Source: Haladaptatus cibarius D43 (GTDB taxonomy: Archaea; Halobacteriota; Halobacteria; Halobacteriales; Haladaptataceae). From it: a stretch of 64,000 nt of DNA. Below, in pieces: positions 51,616-59,865 of the stretch (position 1 is its first letter; each line of letters starts with the position of its first letter). A program made the position numbers and the translations under genes. The notes under the pieces were generated by a model. That model saw only the letters and a program-made list of their open reading frames with translations, had not been told where the DNA came from and made no database searches. Where the stretch lies: the NCBI RefSeq assembly GCF_000710615.1, contig NZ_JDTH01000002.1:1542082-1606081 (forward strand), read 5' to 3'.

Positions 51616-52035
51616 TTACTGGGCCGCCGGTTCGGTGTCGATTGGATTCGTACACCAGTGACAGAAGTCGAGGTCTTCGTCCACGTTCCTCCGACAGTGC
51701 GGACAGCGCACTTCGCCCTCGCCGTCCGTCGTCGTCGTGGCCGACGCCCGGTTGTTCCGGAGTGCAGACCAGTAGGCATCAATGACGTTACACAACTGGA
51801 CGACGAGAATCGGGAGGGTAACCTCGAAGGGCAGTGCCTGCAATTGCTCGTAGTAGGCGGAGAACCCGGCACCCTCAACCGCCTGAAACGTCTCCGGCGG
51901 GATGAAGACCATGGCGGTGACGAGGGCGAAGGCAAACCAGAGAAGCGCGCGAAGCCACTGACGCAGATAGGCGTGTCCGAACCCGGGATAGACGAGAGCC
52001 AAGACTGCCGCCAGCCACGGGCGCTTTCGTGTCAT
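51616..52035 (-). CDS. Membrane protein with C-terminal zinc ribbon
   Basis: 139 aa. The N-terminus has two or three hydrophobic segments (RPWLAAVLALVYPGFGHAYL; LRALLWFAFALVTAMVFI; LPILVVQLCNVIDAYW), resembling the TM2-like fold. After a Thr/Gly linker the C-terminus is a zinc ribbon, CPHCRRNVDEDLDFCHWC. The family is common in haloarchaea and of unknown role. It is convergent with aroB'. Confidence 0.8.
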   Translation of the reverse strand: MTRKRPWLAAVLALVYPGFGHAYLRQWLRALLWFAFALVTAMVFIPPETFQAVEGAGFSAYYEQLQALPFEVTLPILVVQLCNVIDAYWSALRNNRASATTTTDGEGEVRCPHCRRNVDEDLDFCHWCTNPIDTEPAAQ

Positions 52036-52226
52036 TTTTCGTGGGTTGTTGGCGGGCGGTGTTAAATCCTTGCAATACGGCTTTCGAGGCGGCGATGTTT
52101 ATGATGGGAAATAATTGATACAAATCAGTTTTGGCGAGTTGCAACTAGCTCTCTATCAGCTTCGACTCTACAACTCACTGGCAATGTGACTTGCAGTCGG
52201 TATCAGCAACCGATCAAAAATCGGCG

Positions 52227-52901
52227 TCATCTCTGAAGTTCTCGAACCAACCGCGACAGTGTTACCAAATCGTACTGCCCCGGAGCCGTCGCGTCCGCCG
52301 AATCCAGCGGCGCGTAGCCGATTTTCGACCCGTAAATCGGGGCGACGGCGCGCGAATGGCGACCGATTTCGCCCATCGCCATCGTCGCCACGGTTCGCCC
52401 GCGCTCGGTCAGTCGATTCGTCACCGAGAGCAAATCGAGAACGTCGGAACGCGAATCCGCGGTGACCGCGAGTTTTCCCACGTCGGCGTAGTCGGTAGCC
52501 TGTTCCAGCAGTTCCCGCATCCGTTTTCCGCCGGGCGTTTCCTCGAAATCGTGAATCGAGGCGACGACTGCCGAGCCGTGCTTGCGAGCATGTTCGATTA
52601 CTCGGTTGCCCTCCCCCGACAGCAGACACTCCAGTTCGAGGTCGATTGCGGCGACAGCGTCGTACTCCACGGCGGTTTCGAGGGCGTTCAATCTCGATTC
52701 GTCGCCGGTAGCCTCACCACCCTCCCACGACGCACGATTCGTGGCGAGAACCGGAAGGTTGCCGTCGTAATTAGCCAGTTGAGTGAGTGGGTCGTCCGCC
52801 AAATCCATGCGAAATTCGACCACGTTGGCGTGGTCGCGGGCGCGCGGTTCGTCCGCGAGAACCGCGGTGCTCGCCGCGAGGGTGAACGAATCGAAGGTCA
52901 T
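52227..52901 (-). CDS. aroD: 3-dehydroquinate dehydratase, type I
   Basis: 224 aa. Type I features are VVEFRMDLADDPLTQL, AIDLELECLL, the catalytic His in VASIHDFEETPGGKRM and the Schiff-base Lys in DVGKLAVTADSR; the end is SKIGYAPLDSADATAPGQYD. It dehydrates 3-dehydroquinate to 3-dehydroshikimate, the step after aroB'. It sits 0.6 kb from that gene on the opposite strand. The 191-bp gap downstream (52036-52226) holds nothing recognisable. Confidence 0.94.
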   Translation of the reverse strand: MTFDSFTLAASTAVLADEPRARDHANVVEFRMDLADDPLTQLANYDGNLPVLATNRASWEGGEATGDESRLNALETAVEYDAVAAIDLELECLLSGEGNRVIEHARKHGSAVVASIHDFEETPGGKRMRELLEQATDYADVGKLAVTADSRSDVLDLLSVTNRLTERGRTVATMAMGEIGRHSRAVAPIYGSKIGYAPLDSADATAPGQYDLVTLSRLVRELQR

Positions 52902-52959
52902 ACCGTGGTGTCGGTTCGGCGGGACAAAAGGCTACCCGGAAGGGGAAAAGAGCGAAAAG

Positions 52960-53988
52960 TCACTCGGAGTACGGTTCGTGCGCGGCGAAAAACCGATTCC
53001 CGTCGCGGGTCACGTCGGCCACTTCGTAAAATTGTAGCTCTCTCTCTTGGGCCGTTTTGACCGGGAAATCGTAGTGGTCTGAGTTGTAGGCGAGCGCCCC
53101 GTCGTGTTCAGCGACGAACTCGCGGTGGTCGTCGAGTCGTCGCTGAATGACATCGTGTGAAAGACCAGCCACCTGTTCGGTGCGCTCTTCGAACACGGCA
53201 GTAAAGTCGGATTCGAGTTCGTAGCCGACCGAATTTCTCCCCGCGACCATCGCCGCGATGGAGGTTGTTCCGGTTCCCCAGAACGGGTCGAGGACGGTGT
53301 CGCCGTAGACGGAAAACATCGAAATGAGACGATAGGGGAGTTCGAACGGAAACGCCGCGGAGCGTTCGCGCAGGTCGCCATGGTCGAGTTCCTGTATCTC
53401 GCCCCGAACCGCAGTCCAGAGGTCTGAAAACCAGTCGTTTCGCTCCTCCCAGAAGTACGCCGCCTCGTACCGCCGGTCAGCACCGGGTTCGAACCGCCGC
53501 GAATCGCCGTTTCGGAAGACGAGCAGATATTCGTGTTCGAGGGCGGTGTAGGCGTTCGGCGGGAGCATCCCCGACCCCATGAACTTCGTCAGACGGTTCG
53601 AGGGTTTTCGCCAGAGAATATCGGGAAGCGGGCGAAGCCCCTGCGTTCGTAGCCTTTGAAGGATTTGGGAATGATTCGGAAACAGTTGAAAGGTTCCATC
53701 GACCTTGCGGGTCGCATCGCCGACGTTGACGACTGCAATGCCGCCCGGTTTTAGCACGCGGGCGAGTTCCGACCACACGCCGTCGAGTTCGTCGTGCATC
53801 AACTCGAAAGCGGTGTCCCCGTCCTCACGTTCCAGTGCCGACGCGATGTCCGGGTTCAGCCCGGAAAACAGGTCGTCCCACATCTCTATCATCGGGTACG
53901 GCGGAGAAGTGACGACGAGGTCTATCGAATCGTCGGGAAGCGCACAGTCGCTTGCGTCCCCGACGTGAATCTCGTGCTCGGTTTCCAT
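52960..53988 (-). CDS. DNA (cytosine-N4/adenine) methyltransferase, probable CTAG-specific (Zim-like)
   Basis: 342 aa from METEHEIHVGDASDCALPDD. Catalytic motif IV, LVVTSPPYPMIEMWDDL, is near the N-terminus. The SAM motif, DTVLDPFWGTGTTSIAAM, is at about 245-262, the beta-class order. SPPY favours N4-cytosine. Orphan enzymes of this type and position in haloarchaea (Zim) are thought to modify CTAG. No restriction partner is adjacent. CTAG is visibly rare across the window. Confidence 0.8.
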   Translation of the reverse strand: METEHEIHVGDASDCALPDDSIDLVVTSPPYPMIEMWDDLFSGLNPDIASALEREDGDTAFELMHDELDGVWSELARVLKPGGIAVVNVGDATRKVDGTFQLFPNHSQILQRLRTQGLRPLPDILWRKPSNRLTKFMGSGMLPPNAYTALEHEYLLVFRNGDSRRFEPGADRRYEAAYFWEERNDWFSDLWTAVRGEIQELDHGDLRERSAAFPFELPYRLISMFSVYGDTVLDPFWGTGTTSIAAMVAGRNSVGYELESDFTAVFEERTEQVAGLSHDVIQRRLDDHREFVAEHDGALAYNSDHYDFPVKTAQERELQFYEVADVTRDGNRFFAAHEPYSE

Positions 53989-54053
53989 TGCAGTTGCTGT
54001 GTGGACGTATCGGCGCACCGCAAAAACATCTTTTCAAACTGGTCGGGGAGAAA

Positions 54054-55016
54054 TTACAGCGCGACGGTTCCTTCTTCCGCTTCGAGCAGTTCGTGGTAGC
54101 GGTTGCGAATCGTGACTTCGCTGATGTCGGCGACTTCGCTCACTTCCGCCTGCGTCGTCTTCTCGTTGGTCAGGAGCGCGGCAGCGTACACCGCCGCGGC
54201 GGCGAGTCCGACCGGCGATTTACCGCTGTGGACGCCCTGTTCTTTCGCGTTCTTCAGGAGTTCGCGGGCGCGGTGCTCGGCCTCGTCCGAAAGGTCGAGT
54301 CCGGATGCGAACCGTGGGACGTAGCTTTCGGGGTCAGCGGGGCGAACTTCCAACTTGAGCTCGCGCACGACGTAACGGTAGGTGCGCGCCACTTCGCTTT
54401 TCTCGACTCGGCTCACATCCGTGATTTCGTCCAAACTGCGCGGGACACCGGCCTGTCGCGCGGCGGCGTAGACGCAGGCCGTCGAGACGCCCTCGATGGA
54501 ACGTCCGGGGAGCAGGTCTTCGTTCAGCGCACGTCGGTAGATGACGCTTGCCATCTCCCGGACGTTGTTCGGCAGACCGAGGGCGCTTGCCATGCGGTCG
54601 ATTTCGCCGAGCGCCTGTTTGAGGTTACGCTCCTTGCTGTCGCGGGTGCGGAAGCGCTCGTTCCACTTGCGGAGTCGCTGCATCTTCTCGCGCTGGCGTG
54701 ACCCGAGCGAATTGCCGTAGGCGTCCTTGTTTCGCCAGTCGATGTTGGTCGAGAGACCCTTGTCGTGCATCGTGTTCGTCGTCGGCGCGCCGACGCGGGA
54801 TTTCTCGTTCTTTTCTTTGGCGTCGAACGCGCGCCATTCCGGGCCGCGGTCGACGTTGTCCTCATCGACGACCAGTCCGCAGTCTTCACAGAGGGTTTCG
54901 CCGTGGCCGGAATCGGCGACGAGTTTGCCGCCGCATTCGGGACAGCTCTGGCCTTCGTTTCGTTGCTCTTCGACTTCGGTTTCTTCGGTTCTCGTTCGGA
55001 TTGACGTTTTTGGCAT
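54054..55016 (-). CDS. tfb: Transcription initiation factor IIB (TFB)
   Basis: 320 aa from MPKTSIRTRTEETEVEEQ. The N-terminal zinc ribbon CPECGGKLVADSGHGETLCEDC is followed by the B-finger/linker (RGPEWRAFDAKEKNEKSRVG) and two cyclin repeats (about 120-215 and 220-310, with VSTACVYAAARQAGVPRSL and VGLAAAAVYAAALLTNEKT). It recruits RNA polymerase to TATA/TBP. Haloarchaea encode several TFBs; this one has the full canonical layout. A GC-rich hairpin lies upstream near 55025-55041. Confidence 0.96.
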   Translation of the reverse strand: MPKTSIRTRTEETEVEEQRNEGQSCPECGGKLVADSGHGETLCEDCGLVVDEDNVDRGPEWRAFDAKEKNEKSRVGAPTTNTMHDKGLSTNIDWRNKDAYGNSLGSRQREKMQRLRKWNERFRTRDSKERNLKQALGEIDRMASALGLPNNVREMASVIYRRALNEDLLPGRSIEGVSTACVYAAARQAGVPRSLDEITDVSRVEKSEVARTYRYVVRELKLEVRPADPESYVPRFASGLDLSDEAEHRARELLKNAKEQGVHSGKSPVGLAAAAVYAAALLTNEKTTQAEVSEVADISEVTIRNRYHELLEAEEGTVAL

Positions 55017-55271
55017 GTGAAACATCCCTCCGGGGGGAGGGAGCGTCGGCTACCGGGCAGGGAATAGCCTGAAAAACCCGGACGCCGCTACTCTTAACTC
55101 GTCGTTAGGACGAAACATACTTAAAGGATTCGTTTTTGGCCCGCCATTCGTTCGTGAAACAGTCACACACGCCGTGAAATAGCCGTCCGGCGTCAGACGA
55201 GCGAAATGTTTAAGCCCCCATTTCCATCGGGTAAGGGAACGTTTACTTCCGTTCGAATCAGTGCCAAACCA

Positions 55272-56021
55272 ATGGTAGAAGACCGCATCGTCTCGCTTGC
55301 GCCAAGTGCGACGGAAACGCTCCGCGAACTCGACGCGACGAACCGACTCGTCGGCGTCACGCACCATTGCTCGGTCGATGCGACCGGAGTCGGCGGCTGG
55401 TTGAACCCGGATTTCGACGCAGTCGAAGCGTGCGACCCCGACCTCGTGCTCACTGCCGACCCGTTGCAGACGGAAGTGCGCGACGAACTTCGCAACCGCG
55501 GGCATCGAGTCGTCCACGTCGAACCACGGACGCTCGGAGAAGCAATCGAATCGTTCGCCACGCTCGGGCAAGCAATCGGGCAACCGCGCGAGGGCCACGA
55601 CCTCGCGTGGCGCGCACGAAGTCGAGTCGAGCGCGTTCGGCGACTGGTCGCGGATTTTCCGCGACCAGTCGTTTACTGCGAAGAGTGGTCTGACCCACCG
55701 ACTGCGGCCGGAAACTGGGTTCCCGATGCGGTTCGCGCCACAGGCGGTCGCTATCCGTTTTCGTCGCCGGGCGAGCGTTCGACTGCGGTCGAACGCTCGC
55801 TGGTGGAGGAGGTCGAACCGGAACACGTCTTCCTCCACGTCTGTGGCTACGGCGAGCGAAGCGACCCTGAAGTCGTGTTGAATCGAGACTGGTCGATTCC
55901 GGCGATAGAAGATGAGGCAGTTCACGTACTGGACGATTCGCTGTTGAACCAACCGAGTCCGCGACTCATCGACGGAATCGAAGAGATGGCCGCGAGGATT
56001 CATCCGGAAGCACTGGAGTAG
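55272..56021 (+). CDS. BtuF-like cobalamin/metal-binding protein (no signal peptide)
   Basis: 249 aa from MVEDRIVSLAPSATETLREL. The helical-backbone receptor fold of ABC-type B12/iron-binding proteins is clear: IVSLAPSATETL, RLVGVTHHCSVDA, DPDLVLTADPLQTEV, and AAGNWVPDAVRATGGRYPF. No Tat signal, lipobox or membrane helix is seen, so it is probably cytoplasmic, unlike transport BtuF. It might be a corrinoid carrier or repurposed. DUF84 follows 35 bp downstream. Confidence 0.85.
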   Translation: MVEDRIVSLAPSATETLRELDATNRLVGVTHHCSVDATGVGGWLNPDFDAVEACDPDLVLTADPLQTEVRDELRNRGHRVVHVEPRTLGEAIESFATLGQAIGQPREGHDLAWRARSRVERVRRLVADFPRPVVYCEEWSDPPTAAGNWVPDAVRATGGRYPFSSPGERSTAVERSLVEEVEPEHVFLHVCGYGERSDPEVVLNRDWSIPAIEDEAVHVLDDSLLNQPSPRLIDGIEEMAARIHPEALE

Positions 56022-56056
56022 AAAACGCCAAATCCGACGAACAACAGGTGAAAGAT

Positions 56057-56596
56057 ATGCGAGTCGGAGTCGGCAGTCGAAATCCAGTGAAAATTGCGGC
56101 GGTAGAAACGGTGTTCGAGAGCCTCGATGCTAATCCAGAACCGGTCGTTGTCGAACCGGTAGCCGTCGAATCGGGCGTTTCGGAACAGCCGTTCGGCGAA
56201 GCGGAAACGATTGCGGGTGCAGAAAATCGCGCCCGCCGTGCCCAAGACAGCCAGCGCGACGATTCCGACTACGACCTCGGCGTCGGGTTAGAAGGTGGCG
56301 TCGCGGAGGTGCCCGGTTCCGACGGTCTGTACCTCATTATGTGGGCAGCAGTGACCGACGGCAAAACGGTCGGACGCGGTGCAGGGCCGCGCCTGCAACT
56401 ACCGGAGTCCGTCGCCCGACGGATTCGGGACGATGAGGAACTCGGGCCAGTGATGGACGACACACTCGGCGAATCGGATGTAGCCAAAAAACAGGGCGCA
56501 GCGGGTGCGCTTACGGCAGGAATAATCGACCGGCAGGAAGCGTTGGAACACGCAGTTGCCGGGGCACTCGCCCCGTTTGTCACGGATTTCTACTGA
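56057..56596 (+). CDS. Inosine/xanthosine triphosphatase, DUF84 (YjjX) family
   Basis: 179 aa from MRVGVGSRNPVKIAAVETVF. Typical features are SRNPVK at the start, SEQPFGEAETIAGAENRARR, LGVGLEGGVAEV (active-site Glu region) and AAVTDGKTVGRGAGPRLQLP. The family hydrolyses ITP/XTP to protect the nucleotide pool. It is probably co-transcribed with the BtuF-like gene. Confidence 0.88.
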   Translation: MRVGVGSRNPVKIAAVETVFESLDANPEPVVVEPVAVESGVSEQPFGEAETIAGAENRARRAQDSQRDDSDYDLGVGLEGGVAEVPGSDGLYLIMWAAVTDGKTVGRGAGPRLQLPESVARRIRDDEELGPVMDDTLGESDVAKKQGAAGALTAGIIDRQEALEHAVAGALAPFVTDFY

Positions 56597-56620
56597 CCGT
56601 AAAAATAGAACCCGACCAGT

Positions 56621-58447
56621 TCAGTCGTCGAGCGACGACGCGGGGTCGGATTCGACCGACATCTCGCTGCCTTCTTCGACGGCCTGCGTGAGCGAGACGT
56701 TGAGCGAGAACATCGACGCGACGCCACCGATGAGCGTGACGATGTTTTTCACCGCGTGGTCGAGAATCGCCGCGCCGAGTGCAATCTGCCACGAGATTGG
56801 GGTCAGGCCAGCAACGAAGACGGTAAACGCCGCTTCGTACAGGCCGACACCGCCGGGCGAGAGCGGAAGCACTTTTGCGAGGTTGCCGACGCTCACCGCG
56901 AAGAACCCGACTGCGACCAGCGTGATGGGGTCGAGCGAAACGTCGGGGAAGGCAACCAGTACGAGGATGGCCGTCAGCACGTCGAGCGACCAGATAGCCA
57001 GACTGCTCAGGCCGACGCGGACGAACGCCTTCTTGTCGCTTGCGACGGTTTGCACGTCGCCGGTAAATCGCTCGATGAGGCTGGCCACGTAGTCGGCGTA
57101 GGAGTCCGAACTGACTTTCATGACGGCTTCGCGGACGAGATTCCGGTCGGAGCGCGCGCTGGCGACGATGACGCCGACCGCCGCGATTGCCGCCCCGCCG
57201 ACGCCCGCTGCGACGAACACCGCTGTTTGTGCGGCCTCTTGCTGTTCCGCGCCCGTAATCGCTTGGACGATGTCCGCGGCCTGCCCGCTGGCAGTCAAGC
57301 CGAGCAGCACCGTCCCGGCCATCACGGTGATCGTGAGCAGATCGAACACGCGCTCGACGGCGAGCGAAGCGAAACCGGAGGGATACGGAATGTTCCGGCG
57401 CGCTTTCACGACGTAGGCGCGAACGCCGTCACCGAGTCGGGCGGGGAAGACGAGGTTCCCGGTTTGGCTGATGAATATCGCGCCGGTGAGGAACTGCGTC
57501 GTCTCGGTAAAGCCGAGTTCTTCGAGAATATCTTTGTACCGCGCACCGCGCAGTGGCCACGAAACGACGTAGATGAGCGCCGCAACGCCGACGAGGAGGG
57601 GATTCGCCTTGCTCATCTGGGTCAGCACGCTTTCCATCGGGAGATAGAGGCTCATCAGCGCGACGGCGATGACGGTCAGTAGAACCCCGACGGCCATCGA
57701 CACGCGGCGGGTGATTCGCGGTTCGACGGAGAACTCCCACCAGCAGCGTCCGATTTGACTCCCCATGCCGAACACGTCGCGGACGAGGTCGACTTTCGTA
57801 TCTCCTTTCGGCGTCCAGTCCACCGAGAACTCCTTGATTTTGTAGCCTCTGCGCTGGGCGCGCACGAGAACCTCGGTGTCCCAGAACCAGTGTTTGTCCT
57901 CGACGTTCGACAGCACGTCGAACAGCGCCGTCCTGTCGAAGGCCTTGAACCCACACTGATGGTCGCGCAAGTCGGAACGCAAAAAGAGGCGCGTCAGGCC
58001 GTTGAAACCTCTGCTCGCAAAGTCGCGTTTCGCCGGACGGTCGGCCACGTTTTCGGGCATCCACCGCGACCCGGTTGCGAAGTCGTAGTCGTCGGAGCGA
58101 ACGCTTTCGACCAGTTCCTCCAAATGCGACATATCCGTCGCCAAATCCGTGTCGAAGTAGACCAACGTCTCGCCGTGTGCGGCCTCGAATGCGTGATTCA
58201 GTGCGCCCCCGCGCCCCAGTCGTTCGTCGCTGTGGAAGTGACGAACTCGACTATCCTGTTCTGCCATTCTGTCTGCGATTTCCGGCGTTCGGTCGTCACA
58301 GCCGTCTTCCGCGACGATGACCTCGAAGCTATCGGAGGGTAAAAACGATGCAAGCGTGTCGAGGGTCGTCTCGACGGTGTTCTCTATGGTCGCCTCCTCG
58401 TTGTACGCTGGAAGGACGACACTCACCTCTACGGAACCACCGCTCAT
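56621..58447 (-). CDS. aglD: AglD-type glycosyltransferase/flippase fusion
   Basis: 608 aa. Residues 1-230 form a GT2 domain (VSVVLPAYNEEATIENTVE; Asp99 and Asp101 in VYFDTDLATD; GFKAFDRTALF; FWDTEVLVRAQRRGYK). Residues about 245-590 are a membrane region of the UPF0104/LPG-synthase type with about eight helices (GDGVRAYVVKARRNIPYPSG, LPLSPGGVGLYEAAF). Haloferax AglD attaches the last hexose of the S-layer N-glycan via dolichol phosphate. A role in N-glycosylation is therefore likely. TATA-like CTACTTAC lies 27 nt upstream. Confidence 0.88.
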   Translation of the reverse strand: MSGGSVEVSVVLPAYNEEATIENTVETTLDTLASFLPSDSFEVIVAEDGCDDRTPEIADRMAEQDSRVRHFHSDERLGRGGALNHAFEAAHGETLVYFDTDLATDMSHLEELVESVRSDDYDFATGSRWMPENVADRPAKRDFASRGFNGLTRLFLRSDLRDHQCGFKAFDRTALFDVLSNVEDKHWFWDTEVLVRAQRRGYKIKEFSVDWTPKGDTKVDLVRDVFGMGSQIGRCWWEFSVEPRITRRVSMAVGVLLTVIAVALMSLYLPMESVLTQMSKANPLLVGVAALIYVVSWPLRGARYKDILEELGFTETTQFLTGAIFISQTGNLVFPARLGDGVRAYVVKARRNIPYPSGFASLAVERVFDLLTITVMAGTVLLGLTASGQAADIVQAITGAEQQEAAQTAVFVAAGVGGAAIAAVGVIVASARSDRNLVREAVMKVSSDSYADYVASLIERFTGDVQTVASDKKAFVRVGLSSLAIWSLDVLTAILVLVAFPDVSLDPITLVAVGFFAVSVGNLAKVLPLSPGGVGLYEAAFTVFVAGLTPISWQIALGAAILDHAVKNIVTLIGGVASMFSLNVSLTQAVEEGSEMSVESDPASSLDD

Positions 58448-58510
58448 TATTCACTCAGGTCATCCTCTCGCCGTAAGTAGCTTCTGGGCCACGACTGTCA
58501 CGAAACGAGC

Positions 58511-58609
58511 CGTTAACCAACCGTACCAACCCACCCCACGGGGGAGGTTATATTCACCGCGAACAGTGGAGAAATCACGAGAGGGCGCGGCGTTAACTAC
58601 TCGTACCAA
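58511..58609. promoter_or_regulatory. Direct repeat in the aglD/DUF7123 spacer
   Basis: The word CGTTAAC-nAnn-CGTACCAA occurs at 58511-58529 and 58591-58609, same orientation, period 80 bp, with 16 of 19 positions identical. The second copy ends 35 nt before the DUF7123 start and the first is about 64 nt upstream of the divergent aglD start. A TATATT element lies between them (about 58549-58554). It could be a shared regulator site. Confidence 0.45.
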
Positions 58610-58643
58610 ACCCACTAAGGTCGTCTCCGCCCTCTCCGTAGGT

Positions 58644-58883
58644 ATGAGCACTACCACTGCTGGCACGACGACCCTCACCGACAAGCAACAGCGCATCCTT
58701 CGCTACCTCCGTGAGAACGGCGAGACGAAGACGTATTTCAAATCGCGACTCATCGGAAGCGAACTCGGACTCACCGCGAAGGAAGTCGGAACGAACATGA
58801 CCGCCATCGCGGACGGCGATTTCGACGTGGAAGTCGAAAAGTGGGGCTACTCCTCTTCGACGACGTGGAAAGTCAGCGCCTGA
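58644..58883 (+). CDS. DUF7123 family small protein
   Basis: 79 aa from MSTTTAGTTTLTDKQQRILR. A single winged-helix-like domain: LTDKQQRILRYLRENGETKT, then SRLIGSELGLTAKEVGTNM, and the wing VEVEKWGYSSSTTWKVSA. This matches the haloarchaeal DUF7123 as I recall it. DNA binding is inferred from the fold. The gap 58884-59169 holds two TCGTTCCAGTC words and nothing else notable. Confidence 0.78.
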   Translation: MSTTTAGTTTLTDKQQRILRYLRENGETKTYFKSRLIGSELGLTAKEVGTNMTAIADGDFDVEVEKWGYSSSTTWKVSA

Positions 58884-59169
58884 GTTCGGGTAGTTCGTCG
58901 CAGTGGACAGTCGAGCGCATCGTTCCAGTCAGCGCTCGATTGCGTCGTTCCAGTCGTTTCGCTGTGTTTCGTTTTCGCTGATTTCTGGCGACGCTCGATG
59001 TTGGATAATCCGTACCGACGGTACTGACAAGTAGCGAAGAGCAATGCAATATTTCTCCTGTCGAGTAATCGGAAAGTGGAACCGAAATCGGATGTGCTAG
59101 TTCACCAATTGCACCAATCGACTGATTCGGGCAGAGTTCGAGAGACGAAAACCAGTGGAAGCGAAAATA

Positions 59170-59784
59170 TCAAGGGTCGAACGAAATCAAACCGGCCGCC
59201 TCGCCCGCAAACTGCTCTGCGTTCGCATCGAACGAGTCGGCGTAGCGAACGAGCAGAGTGATGAGCGTCTCGGGATGCCGAGCGGCGTAGCCGTCCTCGC
59301 GGGAAAGCAGGCCTTTTTCGTCCAAATCCGCGGCGTACTTGCTCACAGTCGGACGGGAAACGTCGAGCGCGCTTGCGAGGTCGCTTCCAGTCGCGTCCGG
59401 ATTTCGGAGGAGTTCGATGAGCATCCCGCGCGGCGTCTCGCGGCGGAGGTAGCTCAGCGCGACTTGTTCGAACGCGGAAAACTGCCCGGCGGGGAAAAAC
59501 CGCCGGTAGTCGCCGTCTCGGTGGCTCTCGACGACGCCCGCCTCCACGAGCTGTCGGAGGTGGTGTTGTGTCTCGCCGGTTCCGAGTTGCAGGTCGTCGC
59601 GTACCTTCGAAAAGTGAGCGCCCGGCGTGGTGGTGACGTATCCGGCAATCGCATCCCGGGCCTCGCTTCGCTCGCCCGTGCGGTCTGCGTCTGCGAATTT
59701 CGCCAGCGGCGTGGCCGCCCCCATAACCGCAAACCGGCGGAGGGTGGCACGCTTATTTTCATCCACGTTACCGGGTTCAACCAT
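59170..59784 (-). CDS. Transcriptional regulator with two winged helices
   Basis: 204 aa. The first HTH is at about 45-95 (RDAIAGYVTTTPGAHFSKVR, TGETQHHLRQLVEAGVVESH) and the second at about 115-170 (RGMLIELLRNPDATGSDLAS, SRPTVSKYAADLDEKGLLSR). This paired MarR/ArsR-like layout is common in haloarchaeal regulators. No ligand domain is seen. It lies upstream of no obvious operon; the SPFH gene is next on the same strand beyond it. Confidence 0.85.
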   Translation of the reverse strand: MVEPGNVDENKRATLRRFAVMGAATPLAKFADADRTGERSEARDAIAGYVTTTPGAHFSKVRDDLQLGTGETQHHLRQLVEAGVVESHRDGDYRRFFPAGQFSAFEQVALSYLRRETPRGMLIELLRNPDATGSDLASALDVSRPTVSKYAADLDEKGLLSREDGYAARHPETLITLLVRYADSFDANAEQFAGEAAGLISFDP

Positions 59785-59865
59785 CTACACACTCGTAGGC
59801 GAGGGGGACGTAAAATAGCTTCGCTTGATAGACAGTTACAAACGAAAAACGAAACGAGGGAGACG

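Noticed and set aside
55025-55041. CCCTCC/GGAGGG hairpin upstream of tfb
   Set aside because: Too short (6 bp) and GC-simple to call a regulatory structure in this genome.
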